DNA of 27,830 nt from positions 1 through 27,830 of the forward strand of contig JBASUY010000046.1 of NCBI GenBank assembly GCA_049275655.1, read 5' to 3'. The notes beneath the pieces are model-generated. The model saw nothing but the letters and a program-made list of their open reading frames with translations. It ran no database searches and was not told the DNA's origin. Shown piece by piece: positions 14,731-22,299 of the stretch. Position 1 is the first letter of the stretch. Every line of letters begins with the position of its first letter. This DNA comes from Sherwoodlollariibacterium sp049275655 (lineage in GTDB: Bacteria; Omnitrophota; Gorgyraeia; Gygaellales; Profunditerraquicolaceae). The position numbers and the translations under genes are program-made.

Positions 14731-14756
14731 GCCCGAAGATTTTTTCGGGTTTTTTT
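14731..14756 (+). terminator. Intrinsic terminator of the FMN riboswitch
   Basis: GCCCGAA (14731-14737), a 6-nt loop and TTCGGGT (14744-14750), followed by a run of T to 14756. It lies between the riboswitch and the ribBA ribosome-binding site, so control is by premature termination. The GAAGATT at 14735-14741 repeats the 3' strand of riboswitch P1, which suggests the antiterminator pairing. Confidence 0.92.
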
Positions 14757-14772
14757 GTTAAAAGGAGCTTTT

Positions 14773-15984
14773 ATGTTGCATAGTATACCAGAGATTCTTA
14801 AAGATTTAAGAAATGGTAAGATGGTTATAGTCGTTGACGACGAAGGCCGCGAAAACGAAGGTGACTTAGTTATGGCGGCTTCTTTTGTTAAGCCGGAGCA
14901 TATTAATTTCATGGCTAAGTTTGGCCGCGGGCTTATCTGCGTTCCTATGGAAGAAGGCAGGCTTAATGAGTTGGGCTTAAGTATGATGTTAAAAGATACA
15001 AGTATAGCGCATCATAAGGACCCATTTTCTACTGCCTGGGTTATCTCAGTAGATGCTGCCTTAGGTATAACTACCGGTATATCTGCCTTTGACCGTTCGC
15101 GCACCATTGAAGTCTTAATTAATCCTGCGTCTAAACCGGAGGATTTAGTCCGTCCGGGGCATATCTTTCCTTTAAGGGCGCGCTCAGGCGGGGTATTAGT
15201 GCGCGCAGGGCATACAGAGGCAACAGTTGACCTTATGCGCCTTTGCGGGCTTTATCCTGCGGGGGTGATATGCGAGATAATGAACGACGACGGAAGCATG
15301 AGCCGTATGCCTGACTTATTAGAGTTTTCTAAAAAGCACGGGTTAAAGATATGCTCAATAGCTAATCTTATTGAATACCGCAGAAGATCAGAGAAGTTAG
15401 TTAAAAGGATAACCGAGACTATCCTGCCTACTGAGTTTGGTAAGTTTAACCTAATAGTATTTGAGGACCTTACCAATAATAAGATTCATACTGCCTTAAC
15501 TTTAGGCAAGTGGGAAGATGAGCCGGTATTAGTGCGCGTGCATTCAGAGTGTTTAACCGGGGATGTCTTTGGCTCTTTGCGTTGCGACTGCGGAAACCAG
15601 TTAAAAAAAGCAATGCAGGCGATATCAGAAGAGGGTAAAGGCATAATTCTTTATATGAACCAAGAAGGCCGCGGCATAGGGCTTGTAGATAAAATCCGCG
15701 CTTATAGCCTTCAGGATAAGGGTATGGATACGGTAGAGGCAAATGAGGCATTAGGCCATAAGCCTGATTTAAGGGATTACGGGATTGGCGCTCAGATATT
15801 AGTGGATTTAGGGGTAAAGAATATCCGTCTCTTTACTAATAATCCGCGTAAGATTATAGGTTTAGAAGGTTATGGGCTTAGCGTAGTAGAAAGAGTTCCT
15901 TTAGAGGTTAAGCATAATCCTTCTAATTACAAGTATCTTAAAACAAAAAAAGAAAAATTAGGGCACAACTTAAAACTTGAATAA
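14773..15984 (+). CDS. ribBA: Bifunctional DHBP synthase / GTP cyclohydrolase II
   Basis: ATG 14773 follows AAAGGAG (14761-14767) by 5 nt; an upstream in-frame TTG at 14755 lies in the terminator T-run and is rejected. The 403-residue protein fuses 3,4-dihydroxy-2-butanone 4-phosphate synthase (about 1-205: DDEGRENEGDLVMAA, TTGISAFDR, GHTEATVDL) to GTP cyclohydrolase II (about 207-403: VRVHSECLTGDVFGSLRCDC with zinc ligands C260, C271 and C273; NQEGRGIGL; DLRDYGIGAQIL). It supplies both precursors of riboflavin, from ribulose 5-phosphate and from GTP. It is the first gene of the riboswitch-controlled operon; ribH follows 16 nt later. Confidence 0.97.
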   Translation: MLHSIPEILKDLRNGKMVIVVDDEGRENEGDLVMAASFVKPEHINFMAKFGRGLICVPMEEGRLNELGLSMMLKDTSIAHHKDPFSTAWVISVDAALGITTGISAFDRSRTIEVLINPASKPEDLVRPGHIFPLRARSGGVLVRAGHTEATVDLMRLCGLYPAGVICEIMNDDGSMSRMPDLLEFSKKHGLKICSIANLIEYRRRSEKLVKRITETILPTEFGKFNLIVFEDLTNNKIHTALTLGKWEDEPVLVRVHSECLTGDVFGSLRCDCGNQLKKAMQAISEEGKGIILYMNQEGRGIGLVDKIRAYSLQDKGMDTVEANEALGHKPDLRDYGIGAQILVDLGVKNIRLFTNNPRKIIGLEGYGLSVVERVPLEVKHNPSNYKYLKTKKEKLGHNLKLE

Positions 15985-16000
15985 AAAAAGGAGGGGTAAG

Positions 16001-16468
16001 ATGATAAAAGTAGTTGAAGGGGATTTGATTGGCAGAGGTAAGAAGTTTGGTATTGTAGCTTCGCGCTTCAATGATTTTATGACTAAGGAGTTAGTAGCAG
16101 GATGTACGGATACGCTCTTAAGGCATGGGGTAAAAGAAGAAGACATTCTTGTCTCTTGGGCTCCCGGCGCTTTTGAGCTTCCTTTAGTAGTAGGTAAAAT
16201 GGCAAAGACAAAGTCTTTTAACGCGCTTATCTGCCTTGGGACAGTTATCCGCGGGGCTACGCCTCACTTTGATTATATTGCCTCTGAAGTAGCCAAAGGC
16301 ATAGCTAAGGTCTCTGTTGATACCGGTATCCCGGTGATATTTGGGGTTATAACCGCTGATACCATTGAACAGGCGATTGAGCGCGCAGGGACTAAGGATG
16401 GGAATAAAGGGCGTGACGCTGCCTTATCTGCTATTGAAATGGCAAATCTTGTGGAGAAGATTAAATAA
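16001..16468 (+). CDS. ribH: 6,7-dimethyl-8-ribityllumazine synthase
   Basis: ATG 16001 follows AAAGGAGGGG (15987-15996) and gives 155 residues, the usual RibH length; the upstream in-frame ATG at 15977 lies inside ribBA and lacks a site. Motifs: SRFNDFMT (21-28), WAPGAFELPLV (53-63), GTVIRGATPHFDY (80-92, with catalytic H89), and ERAGTKDGNKGRDAA (127-141). It condenses the RibA-RibD branch product with DHBP to form lumazine, and family members assemble as pentamers or 60-mers. Its stop overlaps the nusB start by one base (TAATG). Confidence 0.97.
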   Translation: MIKVVEGDLIGRGKKFGIVASRFNDFMTKELVAGCTDTLLRHGVKEEDILVSWAPGAFELPLVVGKMAKTKSFNALICLGTVIRGATPHFDYIASEVAKGIAKVSVDTGIPVIFGVITADTIEQAIERAGTKDGNKGRDAALSAIEMANLVEKIK

Positions 16469-16884
16469 TGCGCAAAAGAACACTTGCCCGGGAATTAGCA
16501 ATGCAGATTCTTTATCAGGTGGATGTTACCCGCGATGCGTCTAGTGCTGCTATTGATAATTTTTGGGCATCTTCTAATTTAGAGGATACTGATGAGAGTG
16601 TTAAGGAGTTTTCTTTGAGGCTTGTAAACGGGGTTATCGCCAACATAGAAGAGATAGACAAGAAGATATCCGAATACGCGCAGAACTGGAAGCTTGAACG
16701 CATGGCAATAGTAGATAGGAATATAATGCGTTTGGGTTGTTTTGAGCTTATCTATTGCGAGGATATCCCCGCAAAAGTCTCTATCAATGAGGCGGTAGAT
16801 TTAGCAAAGAAGTTTTCAGGCGCAGAATCCGGCAAATTCGTCAATGCTATCCTTGATAAGGTCAAGCCTAAGGAGAAGAAGTGA
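16468..16884 (+). CDS. nusB: Transcription antitermination factor NusB
   Basis: The 138-residue helical protein carries the NusB ends: RKRTLARELAMQILYQVDV (2-20) and VDRNIMRLGCFELIYCEDIP...INEAVDLAKKFSGAESGKFVNAILDKV (82-131). NusB with NusE (S10) binds boxA RNA in rRNA antitermination. The ribH-nusB neighbourhood is widespread in bacteria, so its place in this operon is expected. It starts on the last base of the ribH stop, and its own stop overlaps the next start as GTGA. As part of the riboswitch-led transcript it may have another promoter, but none is obvious. Confidence 0.95.
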   Translation: MRKRTLARELAMQILYQVDVTRDASSAAIDNFWASSNLEDTDESVKEFSLRLVNGVIANIEEIDKKISEYAQNWKLERMAIVDRNIMRLGCFELIYCEDIPAKVSINEAVDLAKKFSGAESGKFVNAILDKVKPKEKK

Positions 16885-17702
16885 AGTTTGCCGACCTGCA
16901 CTTGCACACCGACTTCTCAGACGGGACCTATACCCCGGAAGAATTAGTAAAAAGTTCTTTAAACGCCGGGCTATCTGCCATCTCTATAACTGACCATGAT
17001 ACTGTTTTAGGTGTTTCTAAAGCGATAGAGATAGCAGAATCTTATAGTTTAGAGGTTATCCCCGGAGTAGAGATAAGCTCTGAGTATGACTCTAAAGAGG
17101 TGCATATACTCGGCTACTTAATAGACTATAAAGCTGACAGCGTCTTAGCTCAGTTAGATACCCTTAGAAAAAACCGGATAGAACGTATATACAAGATAAC
17201 TGAAAAGTTAAACTCTTTAGGGCTTAGTTTAAAAGCCGAAGATGTCTTTGATATTGCAGGAAAGAGTATCCCCGGGAGGTTGCACGTTGCCCGGGCTTTA
17301 GAGAAGAAGGGTTTAGTAGGGTCTATCTATGAGGCATTTAATAAATATATAGGAGACAGCGGCCCGGCTTATGTCTTAGGTTTCCGCTTTAGCCTTAAAG
17401 AGGCAATTGATTTTATACGCGGCAATGGCGGGATACCGGTCTTGGCGCACCCTTATACATTAAATAATGATGTCTTGATAACTGATTTTATAAGATTAGG
17501 GATTATGGGCTTAGAGATTTATTACCCGGAGCATTCTCAAGGTGAGGTTAATTATTACTTAAACTTAGCTAAGGAGTATAATCTCCTTGTTACCGGCGGT
17601 TCGGATTGCCACGGCAATGCTAAGCCTAAGGTCCGTATAGGATCTATGAAGATTCCTTATACATTAGTAGAGAGATTAAAAGAAACAAAGGAAAAACTTT
17701 AA
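16881..17702 (+). CDS. PHP-domain metal-dependent phosphoesterase
   Basis: The start is GTG 16881, overlapping the nusB stop. The 273-residue protein has the PHP metal-binding motifs in order: DLHLHTDFSDG (H7, H9, D14), TDHD (H39), GVEIS (E64), HILGY (H75), RLHVARAL (133-140), LAHPYTL (H190) and GSDCHG (D242, H244). Length and motifs fit the TrpH/YciV group, whose characterised members are 3',5'-nucleotide bisphosphate phosphatases or 5'-3' exoribonucleases (RNase AM). It overlaps nusB and directly abuts ribD within the rib operon, so a role in the missing dephosphorylation step of riboflavin synthesis is conceivable. That is inference; the substrate cannot be read from the sequence. Confidence 0.9.
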   Translation: MKFADLHLHTDFSDGTYTPEELVKSSLNAGLSAISITDHDTVLGVSKAIEIAESYSLEVIPGVEISSEYDSKEVHILGYLIDYKADSVLAQLDTLRKNRIERIYKITEKLNSLGLSLKAEDVFDIAGKSIPGRLHVARALEKKGLVGSIYEAFNKYIGDSGPAYVLGFRFSLKEAIDFIRGNGGIPVLAHPYTLNNDVLITDFIRLGIMGLEIYYPEHSQGEVNYYLNLAKEYNLLVTGGSDCHGNAKPKVRIGSMKIPYTLVERLKETKEKL

Positions 17703-18794
17703 ATGCAAAGAAGCGAAGAATATTATATGAGGTTAGCAATAAACCTTGCTCTAAAGGGTAAGGGAAACACCAGCCCTAACCCTATGGTCGGAGCTTTATT
17801 AGTAAAAAAAGGAAAAGTCATTGGCAGGGGCTTTCATGTAAAAACAGGCTTGCCTCATGCAGAGGTTATTGCCTTAGATGAGGCGGGGTTTGATGCTAAG
17901 GGTGCTACTCTTTACGTTACTTTAGAGCCATGCGCGCATTTTGGGCTTACTCCTCCTTGCGTAAATAGGATTATTGAAAGTAGGGTAAAAGAGGTTGTTG
18001 TAGGTATGGTTGATCCTAACCCGCTTAACAACGGAAAGGGAATAGCGATATTAAGGCAGTTTGGCATAAAGGTAAGGGTAGGTTTTTTAGAGGATAAGTT
18101 AAAAGAGCTAAATAAGGTTTTTATAAAAAACATAACCAAGAAGCTTCCTCTTATAACAGTTAAGGTTGCCCAATCTTTAGACGGAAAGATTGCCACTAGG
18201 ACCGGTAATTCTAAATGGATTACCTCAGATAAATCGCGCAGTATAGCTCATCGTTTACGCGGGGATTTTGACGGGATAATGGTAGGGGTTAATACAGTTT
18301 TAAGGGATGACCCAAAGCTTAATGCGTGGTTTTCTAATAAGCACCCGGTTAAAATAATTATTGATAGCCAGTTAAGCACGCCGCAGGATTCTGCTATCTT
18401 TTCTAAGGGGGCAAAGGTTATAATTGTTACCCTACCTTCAGCTGAAGGACAAGAGACAGAGAATAGAAAGATACTTTCGCAAAAAGCTACTATCTTAGAG
18501 GTTAAAGAGAAGCACGGGCAGATAAATTTAAGAGATTGCCTTAAGAAATTATTGAAGTTAGGGGTGTATAGTATCTTAGTTGAAGGCGGAGGAACTTTAA
18601 TCGGTTCTTTATTTGATGAGGCGCTTGTGGATAGGATAATGTTCTTTGTTGCTCCAAAGATTATCGGTGGAAAAGAGGCGATTAGCTCGGTAATGGGGCA
18701 GGGGGTTGCTTTAGTTGAGCGGTCAGTTAAGGTAAGCGGCTTAAAGATTAAAAGATTAGGGGATGATTTTCTCTTTGAGGGAAGAGTAAAGTAG
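17703..18794 (+). CDS. ribD: Bifunctional pyrimidine deaminase/reductase RibD
   Basis: ATG 17703 directly follows the PHP gene stop. The 363-residue protein has the RibD deaminase half (about 1-145) with zinc ligands H52 (HAE, 52-54), C77 and C86 in EPCAHFGLTPPC, and the reductase half (about 148-363) with KVAQSLDGKIATRTGNSKWI and LVEGGGTLIGSLFDEALVD. It deaminates the pyrimidine made by GTP cyclohydrolase II and reduces its ribose chain using NADPH, giving the phosphorylated ribitylaminouracil that must be dephosphorylated before RibH. Both active sites look intact. ribE begins 1 nt after the stop. Confidence 0.96.
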   Translation: MQRSEEYYMRLAINLALKGKGNTSPNPMVGALLVKKGKVIGRGFHVKTGLPHAEVIALDEAGFDAKGATLYVTLEPCAHFGLTPPCVNRIIESRVKEVVVGMVDPNPLNNGKGIAILRQFGIKVRVGFLEDKLKELNKVFIKNITKKLPLITVKVAQSLDGKIATRTGNSKWITSDKSRSIAHRLRGDFDGIMVGVNTVLRDDPKLNAWFSNKHPVKIIIDSQLSTPQDSAIFSKGAKVIIVTLPSAEGQETENRKILSQKATILEVKEKHGQINLRDCLKKLLKLGVYSILVEGGGTLIGSLFDEALVDRIMFFVAPKIIGGKEAISSVMGQGVALVERSVKVSGLKIKRLGDDFLFEGRVK

Positions 18795-18795
18795 G

Positions 18796-19368
18796 ATGTT
18801 TACAGGGATTATTGAGGAGTTAGGCAAGATAAAGAGGATATCTAAAAGAGGAAGTATCACTTCTTTTGAAATTGTCGCTGATAAGGTTGCAGAGGGAGTA
18901 AGGATAGGGGATAGTATTTCTTGTAATGGGGCTTGTCTTACTTTAGTTAAACAAGAGAAAAATCTACTTATCTTTGAGGTTATGCTTGCGACGCTTAATG
19001 CCACTAACTTAAAATATCTACGCCCCGGAGAGCTTGTTAACCTTGAGCGGAGTTTAAGAGTTGGGGATAGAATATCTGGGCACTTTGTCTTAGGCCATGT
19101 TGATTGTGTGGGAGTAATCCGCAATAAAAAGATATTATCTAAAGATGTAACTTTTACTGTTTCTATCCCGCCTGAATACATAAAATATTGTTTACCTAAA
19201 GGCTCCATTGCCTTGGACGGGATAAGCCTTACTATTCAAGGGAAGGGGTCCGATTATTTTACTCTCTCAATAATACCGCACACCTTAAAAGAGACTACCT
19301 TAGGGCTTAAGAACGTTTCAGATAAGGTCAATATTGAGTTTGATATATTGGCTAAAAGGCCTGCCTAG
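18796..19368 (+). CDS. ribE: Riboflavin synthase (alpha subunit), short C-terminus
   Basis: The N-terminus MFTGIIEELGKI is diagnostic. Two lumazine-binding barrels follow: residues 1-97 with DSISCNGACLTL (39-50) and GHFVLGHVDCVG (95-106), and 98-190 with KGSIALDGISLTI (135-147) and IPHTLKETTLG (160-170). It dismutates two lumazines into riboflavin and the RibH substrate. At 190 residues it is shorter than the roughly 213-215 of E. coli and B. subtilis: it stops three residues after 'VNIEFDILAK', so the C-terminal helix that packs the trimer is missing. Neither of the other two frames downstream restores it. The ribosome-binding site is weak (AGTAGG). It is the last gene of the rib operon. Confidence 0.94.
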   Translation: MFTGIIEELGKIKRISKRGSITSFEIVADKVAEGVRIGDSISCNGACLTLVKQEKNLLIFEVMLATLNATNLKYLRPGELVNLERSLRVGDRISGHFVLGHVDCVGVIRNKKILSKDVTFTVSIPPEYIKYCLPKGSIALDGISLTIQGKGSDYFTLSIIPHTLKETTLGLKNVSDKVNIEFDILAKRPA

Positions 19369-19390
19369 GGTATTATGTTAACTTCTCTTA

Positions 19391-19419
19391 TTGCTAACCG
19401 CATTAATTTTTGATATACT
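19391..19419 (+). promoter_or_regulatory. Promoter of tRNA-Pro and downstream genes
   Basis: TTGCTA (19391-19396), a 17-bp spacer and TATACT (19414-19419) preceded by TGA, an extended -10 (TGNTATACT). Transcription would start near 19426, about 23 nt before the tRNA. Confidence 0.72.
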
Positions 19420-19448
19420 AACCGCTAAAAGTAGTTTGTTTTTTCTTT

Positions 19449-19523
19449 CGGGGCGTGGCTCAGTTTGGCTAGAGCGCAGCGTTCGGGACGCTGAGGCCGG
19501 TGGTTCAAGTCCACTCGCCCCGA
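19449..19523 (+). tRNA. tRNA-Pro (anticodon CGG)
   Basis: The full cloverleaf can be drawn. Acceptor CGGGGCG (19449-19455) pairs with CGCCCCG (19516-19522), with discriminator A19523. The D stem is GCTC/GAGC. The anticodon stem is CAGCG/CGCTG with loop TTCGGGA, giving anticodon CGG, which reads CCG. The variable loop is 5 nt and the T arm is GGTGG-TTCAAGT-CCACT. C1-G72 with discriminator A is characteristic of bacterial tRNA-Pro. The 3' CCA is not encoded (CTT follows), so it must be added enzymatically. Confidence 0.96.
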
Positions 19524-19540
19524 CTTAAATCTATCCTTTT

Positions 19541-19813
19541 ATGAAAAAATGCTTGCATGTTTTTTACTCCGGAAAGGTTCAGGGGGTGGGGTTTAGGTTT
19601 ACGCTTCAGCAGATAGCCAAAGAGTTAAATGTGGTTGGCTGGGTAAAAAACCTTAAAGACGGCAGAGTAGAGTTGCTGGCTGAATCAGACGAAGATACCT
19701 TAAAAGAATTATTAGTCCGGGTAGAAAAAGCTTTCCATAACTACATTAAAGAGTCTTTAGTCTCTTGGGGTAAGACAACCGGAGAATTTTGCGATTTTAG
19801 CATAAGGTTTTAA
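19541..19813 (+). CDS. acyP: Acylphosphatase
   Basis: The 90-residue protein fits acylphosphatase in length and motifs: GKVQGVGFRFTLQQIA with catalytic R19, and GWVKNLKDGRVELLAE with catalytic N37. It hydrolyses the carboxyl-phosphate bond of acyl phosphates. The ATG is 17 nt after the tRNA 3' end and no Shine-Dalgarno is present in CTTAAATCTATCCTTTT, so initiation is unusual. Its stop directly abuts the ligA start. No terminator separates it from the tRNA, so cotranscription is likely. Confidence 0.93.
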   Translation: MKKCLHVFYSGKVQGVGFRFTLQQIAKELNVVGWVKNLKDGRVELLAESDEDTLKELLVRVEKAFHNYIKESLVSWGKTTGEFCDFSIRF

Positions 19814-21805
19814 ATGCGCGATATAAAAAGCACTATAGAGTCATTAAGAGAAGAGATACGCCATCATGAGTATCTCTATTATATTTTAAGTCAGCCTAAG
19901 ATTTCAGATAAGGAATACGACGACCTACTTTTAAAACTAAAAGAGTTAGAAGATAGATACCCTCAGTATCAGACAGATGATTCTCCTACCTTGCGCGTTG
20001 CCGGAGGAGTTCAAGAGGGCTTTAAGGAGGCCAGGCATCAAGAGAAGATGCTCTCTTTGGAGAATACCTACTCGCTTGATGAGATAAAGGATTGGGATAC
20101 CCGTGTGCGTAAGGGCCTAAAAGATATCAAAGATATAGATTATGTAGTTGAGCTTAAGATAGACGGAGTAAGCGCAAACCTCACCTACAAAAAAGGCATC
20201 CTATCCATAGGAGCAACAAGGGGAAACGGAGAAGTAGGAGAGGATATAACTCAAAACTTAAGGGCTGTTTCTGCTATCCCACTTAAGCTCTTATCTAAAG
20301 ATGCGCTTGAGTTTATTGAGATTCGCGGAGAGGTTTACATTGATAGAAAAGATTTTGTTACTTTAAATAAACAAAGAGAAAAAGAAGGAGAAGAGGCATT
20401 TGCTAATCCGCGCAATGCCGCAAGCGGTTCTTTGAAGTTACTTGACTCTAAGATCATACATAGCCGCAGGCTTAATTTCTTCGCGCACTCCTTAGGCGAG
20501 GTAAGAGGTTTAGATATAAAGACCCATTGGGATTTTTTAACTAAGTTAAAGGAGTGGAGGGTACGCACTAGCAATCTCTCAAAGCTTTGTAAAAGCTTAG
20601 ATGAGGTATTTAAGTTTTGCCGAGAATGGGAAGAGAAGCGCGATACTTTAACCTATGACATAGACGGAGTGGTAATAAAAGTTAATAACCTTGCTTTTCA
20701 AAAAACCCTTGGTGCTACCTTAAAGAGCCCGCGCTGGGCAGTTGCTTATAAGTTTCCCGCAAGGCAGGCGACTACCGAGGTTCTAAAGATAAATCTTAAT
20801 GTTGGCAGGACCGGCGTTATAACCCCGGCTTGCGAGCTTAAACCGGTTGAGTGTTCAGGGGTTATTATACGCCATGCAACATTGCATAACTTTGATGAGA
20901 TTAAGAGGTTAGATCTTAGGGTAGGGGACCGCGTTTTAGTTGAACGCGCAGGCGAGGTAATTCCTAAGATAGTAAAGGTAGTCCAACATTTAGGAAAAGA
21001 GCCCTTTATTATCCCTAAAAAATGCCCGGTATGTTCAGGCATAATTGTCAAAGAAAAAGAAGAGGATGTTGCTTACCGCTGTGTAAACCCTTCTTGTCCT
21101 GCTCAGCTTCAAAGGGGCATCCTGCATTTTGCCTCTAAATTAGCTATGGATATAGAGGGGTTAGGAGAGGCAGTAGTCTTGCAGTTAGTAGATTTAAAAT
21201 TAGTATCAAACTTTTCCGATATCTATAAGTTAACTAAAGAGGATTTAGCAAAGTTAAAGTTATTTAAGGAGAAGAAGATTGATAATTTGCTTTTAGCTAT
21301 TGAAAAGAGTAAGTCAACCGAGCTATCAAGGTTTATCTATGCTTTAGGGATACGCCATGTCGGAGAAAAGGCAGCTTTTACCTTAGCCAATGAGTTTAAG
21401 TCTATTGAGAACCTTTCAAAGGCAAAGAAGGAAAGGTTAGAGAATATAAGAGAGATAGGGCCTGTTATCGCTGAGTCAGTTGTAAATTATTTTGCCAATA
21501 GTTCCGTAAAAAAAATGATTAGCTCTTTACAGGAAGTGGGTATAAAATTTTCTTTAAGCAAAGAGCACTTAAGGAGTAATCTATTAACCGGTAAGTCAGT
21601 AGTTTTTACCGGAGCGTTAAAGGATTTTACTAGGCAGGAGGCAGAGGAGTTAGTAAGGCGCTCAGGAGGGGAGGCTTCTTCTTCGGTAAGCAAAAAGACT
21701 GACCTTTTAGTTGCCGCAGAAGCTTTAGGCTCAAAATATGATAAAGCCAAAGAGTTAGGAGTTAAGATTATAAGCGAGAGAGAATTTAAGGAGATGTTAA
21801 GATGA
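19814..21805 (+). CDS. ligA: NAD-dependent DNA ligase LigA
   Basis: The 663-residue protein has all LigA domains: Ia (HEYLYYILSQPKISDKEYD, 18-36), adenylation domain with nucleophile K115 (ELKIDG, 113-118) and GATRGNGEVGEDIT (133-145), DGVVIKVN (284-291), an OB fold (about 318-400), a zinc finger (C404, C407, C423, C428), helix-hairpin-helix repeats (about 440-570), and a BRCT domain (about 588-663). It seals nicks using NAD and is the replicative ligase of bacteria. ATG 19814 abuts the acyP stop. The stop overlaps the next gene as ATGA. Confidence 0.97.
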   Translation: MRDIKSTIESLREEIRHHEYLYYILSQPKISDKEYDDLLLKLKELEDRYPQYQTDDSPTLRVAGGVQEGFKEARHQEKMLSLENTYSLDEIKDWDTRVRKGLKDIKDIDYVVELKIDGVSANLTYKKGILSIGATRGNGEVGEDITQNLRAVSAIPLKLLSKDALEFIEIRGEVYIDRKDFVTLNKQREKEGEEAFANPRNAASGSLKLLDSKIIHSRRLNFFAHSLGEVRGLDIKTHWDFLTKLKEWRVRTSNLSKLCKSLDEVFKFCREWEEKRDTLTYDIDGVVIKVNNLAFQKTLGATLKSPRWAVAYKFPARQATTEVLKINLNVGRTGVITPACELKPVECSGVIIRHATLHNFDEIKRLDLRVGDRVLVERAGEVIPKIVKVVQHLGKEPFIIPKKCPVCSGIIVKEKEEDVAYRCVNPSCPAQLQRGILHFASKLAMDIEGLGEAVVLQLVDLKLVSNFSDIYKLTKEDLAKLKLFKEKKIDNLLLAIEKSKSTELSRFIYALGIRHVGEKAAFTLANEFKSIENLSKAKKERLENIREIGPVIAESVVNYFANSSVKKMISSLQEVGIKFSLSKEHLRSNLLTGKSVVFTGALKDFTRQEAEELVRRSGGEASSSVSKKTDLLVAAEALGSKYDKAKELGVKIISEREFKEMLR

Positions 21806-22299
21806 AGAGAGCAAGAAAAGATATAGCTTTAATACTTTTTTTAATCATACTGGTTAACTTAACCGGTTGCGAAGCATTTGTCCGTAAGTTTACCCGCAAA
21901 TCAAAGAAAGATAAAGCGCCGGAAGAGATGGTGCTTGTGCCTGAGGAGTGGACAGGCCCGAAGATGTCCAAAGAAGAGCTCTACCGGCAGTATTATAATT
22001 TTTGGAAGTCTTGGCAGGATGAGTTAATCAACGCCTTGGTAAATAAATCTTCCTTAAAGAAGAGGGTAACCTGTGCAGAGCAAGCAGTAAAGAACTTAAA
22101 TGGGATGCGTAAGATGTTAAATGAGACAAAGCAAAAACAGCTGGATATCTACTTAAAACAGATGGATAATTTGTTAAAAGATGTTAAGTCTGATATCTAT
22201 GGTAGTGCAAATAATTCTAACCGCCAGTTAGCAGAGAGGGTAAGAAGAAATATATTGCAGTATTTTTCTTACTCTGATGTTAAAGAGGATATAATATGA
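21802..22299 (+). CDS. Predicted lipoprotein of unknown function
   Basis: The 165-residue product has a signal peptide with basic start (MKRARKD), hydrophobic core (about 8-19) and lipobox LTGC with C23 as the lipidated residue. The mature part begins with a short basic stretch (RKFTRKSKKDK), then a mostly helical region (about 57-160) rich in Lys, Gln and Leu (YRQYYNFWKSWQDELINAL, LDIYLKQMDNLLKDVKSD). I recognise no family. The start overlaps the ligA stop (ATGA) and the stop overlaps the hydrolase start (ATGA), so it is translationally embedded between two housekeeping enzymes. Confidence 0.82.
   Translation: MKRARKDIALILFLIILVNLTGCEAFVRKFTRKSKKDKAPEEMVLVPEEWTGPKMSKEELYRQYYNFWKSWQDELINALVNKSSLKKRVTCAEQAVKNLNGMRKMLNETKQKQLDIYLKQMDNLLKDVKSDIYGSANNSNRQLAERVRRNILQYFSYSDVKEDII

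Noticed and set aside
14755..14772. TTG start for ribBA
   Set aside because: It lies in the terminator T-run and upstream of the clear AAAGGAG site that serves ATG 14773.
15977..16000. Earlier ATG for ribH
   Set aside because: It is inside the ribBA end; AAAGGAGGGG at 15987-15996 fits ATG 16001, which gives the usual RibH length.
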